A DNA stretch of 25,012 nt from an uncultured Zetaproteobacteria bacterium (GTDB lineage Bacteria > Pseudomonadota > Zetaproteobacteria > Mariprofundales > Mariprofundaceae). The notes beneath the pieces were generated by a model. That model worked only from the letters and a program-made list of their open reading frames with translations. It ran no database searches and was not told the DNA's origin. This document shows, piece by piece, positions 21,766 through 25,012 of this stretch (the first letter of the stretch is position 1; every line of letters starts with the position of its first letter). The stretch covers positions 1 through 25,012 of the forward strand of contig CAMZLX010000174.1 of the NCBI GenBank assembly GCA_947311795.1, given 5' to 3'. The position numbers and the translations under genes are program-made.

Positions 21766-23358
21766 ATGAGCCCAAGAGTCTGGATTGCTGATAAAATGAG
21801 CGAACGCGCCGTTGAGGTGTTTCGTTCGCATGGTATTGAAGTGGACTACAAACCAGGGCTTTCGCTTGAAGAGCAAATCAACATCGCAGGTGATTATGAT
21901 GGTATTGCAGTGCGCTCATCAACCACATTAAAAGATAAACTGTTGGATGCAGCTATAAATGTTAAAGTGATTGGTAGGGCAGGCATTGGTGTGGATAATA
22001 TTGATGTTGCAACGTGTTCGCGTCGTGGCACTGTCGTGATGAACACACCTTTTGGCAACACCGTTACCACGGCTGAATTGGCAGTGGCACACATCGTTGC
22101 CGCAGCACGTCAAATCCCGCAAGCCACAGCATCCACACGCGCTGGCAAGTGGGAAAAAGCCAAATTTATGGGTATGGAGCTGACAGGCAAAAAAGCAGGT
22201 GTGATTGGTGCGGGTAATATTGGCTCAATCGTTTGCGACCGCCTCAAAGGGCTGCATTTGTCGGTGTTTGTGTATGACCCGTTTATTTCCGATGAACGCG
22301 CATCTGCCATGGGTGTGACCAAGGTGGATACCGTTGCCGAACTTGCGGCAATGGTGGATGTCTTGACCATTCATGTGCCTTTGATTGATGCCACGCGAAA
22401 CCTGATAGATGCAGATGTGTTGAAAACCATGAAAAAAGGTTCGGTTTTGGTCAACTGTGCGCGCGGTGGCATTGTGGATGAAGATGCATTGTATGATGCA
22501 TGTAAATCTGGGCATTTAAGAGCAGCGGCACTGGATGTGTTTGAGCAAGAGCCTGCGCGTGAAAACAAGTTGTTTGCATTGGATAACATCACATTTACAC
22601 CACATATCGGGGCAAGCAGTGATGAAGCCCAAGAGAATGTGGCTGTGCAAATTGCCGAACAAATGTCGGGCTATTTACTCACAGGAAGCATCAAAAATGC
22701 AGTGAACGTGCCATCGCTATCCGAAGAAGAAGCCGCAGCACTTGCGCCATTTATGGGCCTTGCCAGTGCCTTGGGGAAGTTTGTGGGGCAGGTCATGCGC
22801 CCGGGTTATGATAAGGTGACTATTCGCCTTGCAGGTGAGGTGAGCAAGCTCAATCGCGTACCGATGATCAATGCCATGCTGCAAGGTTTATTGTCGCAAA
22901 GTATGGATGAAGTGAATGCGGTGAATGTGCAGGTGCTTGCCAAAGAACGAGGCATAGAGCTTGAAGAGGTATTTACGGAAACAGCTGAACATTTTTCAAG
23001 TTTGATGCAGCTCATTGTTGAAGGTGATGATGGTTGGCGATGCGTCTCAGGCACTGTGTTTGATGGTGAAAACCCGCGTTTGGTGACTGTGGATGAATGT
23101 GAGCTGGAACTCACACCCAAAGGTCGTTTACTGTTCATTGAAAACAAGGATGAACCCGGTGCTATTGCAGATATTGCCACCACCTTGGCTGATTCAGGCA
23201 TCAATATCGGTGATTTCAGGTTAGGGCGCAAAGCTGGCAAGGATAAAGCCTTGGCTTTAATCACGATTGATTCCGAGCCGAGTGCGGATGTGATATCTGC
23301 GCTGGAATCTTTGAAAAGTGTGATTACTGTTCATCATGTGAATTTGGAGGCGATGTGA
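21766..23358 (+). CDS. serA: D-3-phosphoglycerate dehydrogenase, long form with ACT domain
   Basis: First step of serine synthesis: oxidises 3-phosphoglycerate with NAD. The 530-residue length is that of the long form with an extra ASB domain and a C-terminal ACT domain, as in Bacillus, Mycobacterium and many proteobacteria, unlike the 410-residue E. coli enzyme. Seen: VIGRAGIGVDNID, the NAD loop GAGNIG (148-153), R233 in NCARGGIVDE, E262 in EQEPARENKL, H280 in FTPHIGASS; then the ASB part (about 320-450) and the ACT domain from about residue 455 (LLFIENKDEPGAIADIATTLADSGINI), likely a serine-feedback site. Its ATG follows AGGAAA at a good distance; its stop overlaps hisZ by 4 bp. Confidence 0.97.
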   Translation: MSPRVWIADKMSERAVEVFRSHGIEVDYKPGLSLEEQINIAGDYDGIAVRSSTTLKDKLLDAAINVKVIGRAGIGVDNIDVATCSRRGTVVMNTPFGNTVTTAELAVAHIVAAARQIPQATASTRAGKWEKAKFMGMELTGKKAGVIGAGNIGSIVCDRLKGLHLSVFVYDPFISDERASAMGVTKVDTVAELAAMVDVLTIHVPLIDATRNLIDADVLKTMKKGSVLVNCARGGIVDEDALYDACKSGHLRAAALDVFEQEPARENKLFALDNITFTPHIGASSDEAQENVAVQIAEQMSGYLLTGSIKNAVNVPSLSEEEAAALAPFMGLASALGKFVGQVMRPGYDKVTIRLAGEVSKLNRVPMINAMLQGLLSQSMDEVNAVNVQVLAKERGIELEEVFTETAEHFSSLMQLIVEGDDGWRCVSGTVFDGENPRLVTVDECELELTPKGRLLFIENKDEPGAIADIATTLADSGINIGDFRLGRKAGKDKALALITIDSEPSADVISALESLKSVITVHHVNLEAM

Positions 23359-24311
23359 GCACAATTAAACCTATTCTTGGCTTAGACGATGCATTCGGAC
23401 ATCGCGCTAAAGCACTAAGAACATTGCAATTTAAGCTTAGGGAAACCTATGAAAACGCAGGTTTTTCAGAGGTGATTCCACCCATTGTTGAGCGCCCAAA
23501 TGCGTTAAATTCTGGGGCAGGAAGCTTCTTATCCGACCAAACGATTGTCTTTTCTGACCCTGCGGATGCAGGTTTGTTGGCCATTCGCCCCGATATGACA
23601 CCGCAAATTGCGCGCATTGTTGCCACACGTTTGAGCAGTGAAGATGTTTTAAAACTTCATTATTCAGGGCAGATTATGTTGGCGCGCCCCGATGTGCGCA
23701 CAGGTTCTCGCCAGCAGTGGCAGACAGGTGTGGAATGTTTAGGTCTTGCCGGCGTTGAAGGCGATGTGGAAGTGATTCACTTGGCAGCATTGTCTATGGC
23801 AACAGCAGGTTTTAGTAACCCAGTATTGCAAGTGGGTCACATGGGCATTATTCATGCCTTGATTGCGGGTTCTCAAGCTTCTGTGGAAACATGGGTTCAA
23901 TTGATTGCCCGTTATTCGCCTGAAGATTTGAAGACACAGCTTGATAAGGAAAGCTTTGCTGAAACAACGGTTGCTGCATTAACCGACTTATCTGCGGGTA
24001 AAGCTGATGCAGCGTGGTTGAAAGCCAACCTTGGTTTAATCAGCGACGATTTTGATGTGGCAGCGAATGAGTTGTTAACGCTTGTGTCTACGGTGCAGAG
24101 TAAGCTTTCAGGTGAAGTGGATATTGTGATTGATGCAGCCGTAACACCTCGCTTTTTGTATCACAATGGTATGGTGTTTTCAGGTTTTTCCAGTGGTTCA
24201 GCCCATGCTTTATTGCATGGTGGACGGTATGATACCATGATGGCAGCGCATGGTCGGGATATGCCAGCGACGGGGTTTTCATTTGACCTGTGGTCATGGC
24301 TCGACAGTTAA
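23355..24311 (+). CDS. hisZ: ATP phosphoribosyltransferase regulatory subunit HisZ
   Basis: Partner of the short form of HisG; with it catalyses the first step of histidine synthesis and confers histidine feedback. The 318-residue protein has a class II aminoacyl-tRNA synthetase (HisRS-like) fold: YENAGFSEVIPPIVERPNAL, then VFSDPADAGLLAIRPDMTPQIAR (motif 2 with the conserved RPD-TPQ-AR), GRYDTMMAAHGRDMPATGFSF near the end (the His B-like segment). It lacks the anticodon domain, as expected. Starts at a GTG overlapping the serA stop, with GGAGG (23346-23350) only 4 bp before it. Presence of hisZ implies a short-form HisG elsewhere. purA follows after 165 bp. Confidence 0.93.
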   Translation: MSTIKPILGLDDAFGHRAKALRTLQFKLRETYENAGFSEVIPPIVERPNALNSGAGSFLSDQTIVFSDPADAGLLAIRPDMTPQIARIVATRLSSEDVLKLHYSGQIMLARPDVRTGSRQQWQTGVECLGLAGVEGDVEVIHLAALSMATAGFSNPVLQVGHMGIIHALIAGSQASVETWVQLIARYSPEDLKTQLDKESFAETTVAALTDLSAGKADAAWLKANLGLISDDFDVAANELLTLVSTVQSKLSGEVDIVIDAAVTPRFLYHNGMVFSGFSSGSAHALLHGGRYDTMMAAHGRDMPATGFSFDLWSWLDS

Positions 24312-24342
24312 ATGCTCTCTGTTTTGCTGATAGCGGCGTTAT

Positions 24343-24382
24343 AAAAATACGAAGCTTACGAACCATGTAAGTGAATATTTTT
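24343..24382 (+). terminator. AT-rich hairpin after hisZ, possible terminator
   Basis: AAAAATACGAAGCTTAC pairs imperfectly with GTAAGTGAATATTTTT, leaving a 7-base loop. The stem is AT-rich and the following T tract is part of it, so it is a weak candidate for ending the serC-hisZ transcript. The other bases between 24312 and 24476 show no gene; TTGAGA at 24394 has no matching -10. Confidence 0.3.
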
Positions 24383-24476
24383 AAGCCTCGTGCTTGAGAG
24401 AAATCATGAACATTGGGTTTAGTGATAAAGAAATTGAATAAGAAAGTTTTGAAGTATACGTTTTAAGGGATAAACA

Positions 24477-25012
24477 ATGACAAACACAGTAGCGATTGGG
24501 ATTCAATGGGGCGATGAGGGCAAGGGTAAAATTGTTGACCTGCTTGCACCAAAAATGGATGTGGTTGCCCGTTTTCAGGGTGGGCCTAATGCTGGGCATA
24601 CCTTGGTCATTGGCGACCAAAAGACTGTTTTAAATCATATTCCATCAGGTATTTTGCATGAAAACATCTTAAGCTTGATTGGTAATGGCACTGTTGTTGA
24701 CCCATTCCGCTTGGTGGAAGAATTGGATATGTTGCTTGAAGCCGATATTCCAGTAAATGACCGTTTGCGTATTTCAGACCGCTGCCAACTTATTCTTCCC
24801 TATCACCGTGCTTTGGATGCAGCCAGAGAAGCAGCCAAAGGCAAAGGTAAGATTGGCACAACAGGGCGCGGCATTGGCCCATGTTATGAAGATAAAACAG
24901 CACGCCGTGGTATTCGTCTGGTTGATTTGAACGCAGATGACTTGGATGCCCGCATTGATGACAACCTCAAATATGTCAACTTTATGTTGGTTGAATTTTT
25001 GGGTGCAGAAGC
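24477..25012 (+). CDS. purA: Adenylosuccinate synthetase, N-terminal part (cut by window edge)
   Basis: Makes adenylosuccinate from IMP, aspartate and GTP in AMP synthesis. The first 178 residues are in the window. Seen: IGIQWGDEGKGKIVD with the P-loop (12-18) and D13, GGPNAGHTLVI with H41, both catalytic; LIGNGTVVDP (IMP-binding region); and KGKIGTTGRGIGPCYEDK with the T-T-G-R-G-I-G-P signature. No break up to the window end. The ATG at 24477 follows AAGGGA (24465-24470) by six bases. It may use its own promoter in the 165-bp gap after hisZ, or be read from serC. The hisZ-purA order is common in proteobacteria. Confidence 0.97.
   Translation, partial: MTNTVAIGIQWGDEGKGKIVDLLAPKMDVVARFQGGPNAGHTLVIGDQKTVLNHIPSGILHENILSLIGNGTVVDPFRLVEELDMLLEADIPVNDRLRISDRCQLILPYHRALDAAREAAKGKGKIGTTGRGIGPCYEDKTARRGIRLVDLNADDLDARIDDNLKYVNFMLVEFLGAE

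Noticed and set aside
24406..24441. An 11-codon frame before purA
   Set aside because: Too short and without a ribosome-binding site. No DUF2065-type small gene, which sometimes sits before purA, is found.
1..25012. tRNA, rRNA or CRISPR arrays
   Set aside because: I looked for tRNA T-loop patterns, rRNA segments and regularly spaced repeats in all gaps and saw none.

Overview
The window looks like a chromosomal segment of a Gram-negative proteobacterium of moderate GC. Almost every gene is housekeeping: tRNA charging, riboflavin, serine, histidine, purine and PLP synthesis, DNA uptake, and t6A tRNA modification. The exported TPR protein with a clear signal peptide, SixA, PdxB, ComEC and the serC-serA-hisZ-purA order all fit a proteobacterium. 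A zetaproteobacterium (Mariprofundus/Ghiorsea-like) is my best guess from gene order. That is inference, since no 16S or other marker is present.

Layout. (1) 1-2421, minus: metG, a DUF2062 membrane protein and a fructosamine-kinase-like gene cut by the window edge, tightly packed. (2) 2571-5898, plus: ribD overlapping comEC. (3) 5899-6448: gene-free and the most unusual part. It holds two terminator hairpins on the minus strand with C-rich, anti-Shine-Dalgarno-like loops, a 37-bp imperfect inverted repeat, and promoter-like and palindromic sites. I read it as one or two minus-strand small RNA genes. (4) 6449-7760, plus: a DinB-family protein, then a Phd/YefM antitoxin and PIN-domain toxin pair with an operator-like palindrome. 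(5) 7866-12741, minus: a MYG1-family gene, and separately a U32 peptidase/RlhA-like gene followed by a GST and a spermidine-synthase-like gene. MYG1 and the U32 gene share a near-identical leader. (6) 12742-13198: debris made of the last codons of an IS3-family transposase joined to the first codons of sdhC, plus a palindromic dispersed repeat. (7) 13199-18557, minus: an operon read from map, through a TPR protein, pdxB, tsaE, an ArsC/YffB-like gene and an alpha/beta hydrolase, ending near a secreted protein of unknown function broken by a frameshift at an A7 run. (8) 18609-20311, plus: sixA, mazG and DUF3467, with a second dispersed palindromic repeat just before mazG. (9) 20331-25012, plus: a REP/MITE-like repeat, then serC, serA, hisZ and the start of purA.

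How the genes work together: serC and serA give two steps of serine synthesis. pdxB supplies the PLP pathway, which shares SerC in organisms with DXP-dependent B6 synthesis, and SerC itself needs PLP. hisZ and purA are linked through nucleotide/histidine metabolism. map, tsaE and metG serve translation. The toxin-antitoxin pair, IS debris and dispersed repeats mark the accessory parts, at about 6-8 kb, 12.8-13.2 kb and 19.1-20.5 kb.
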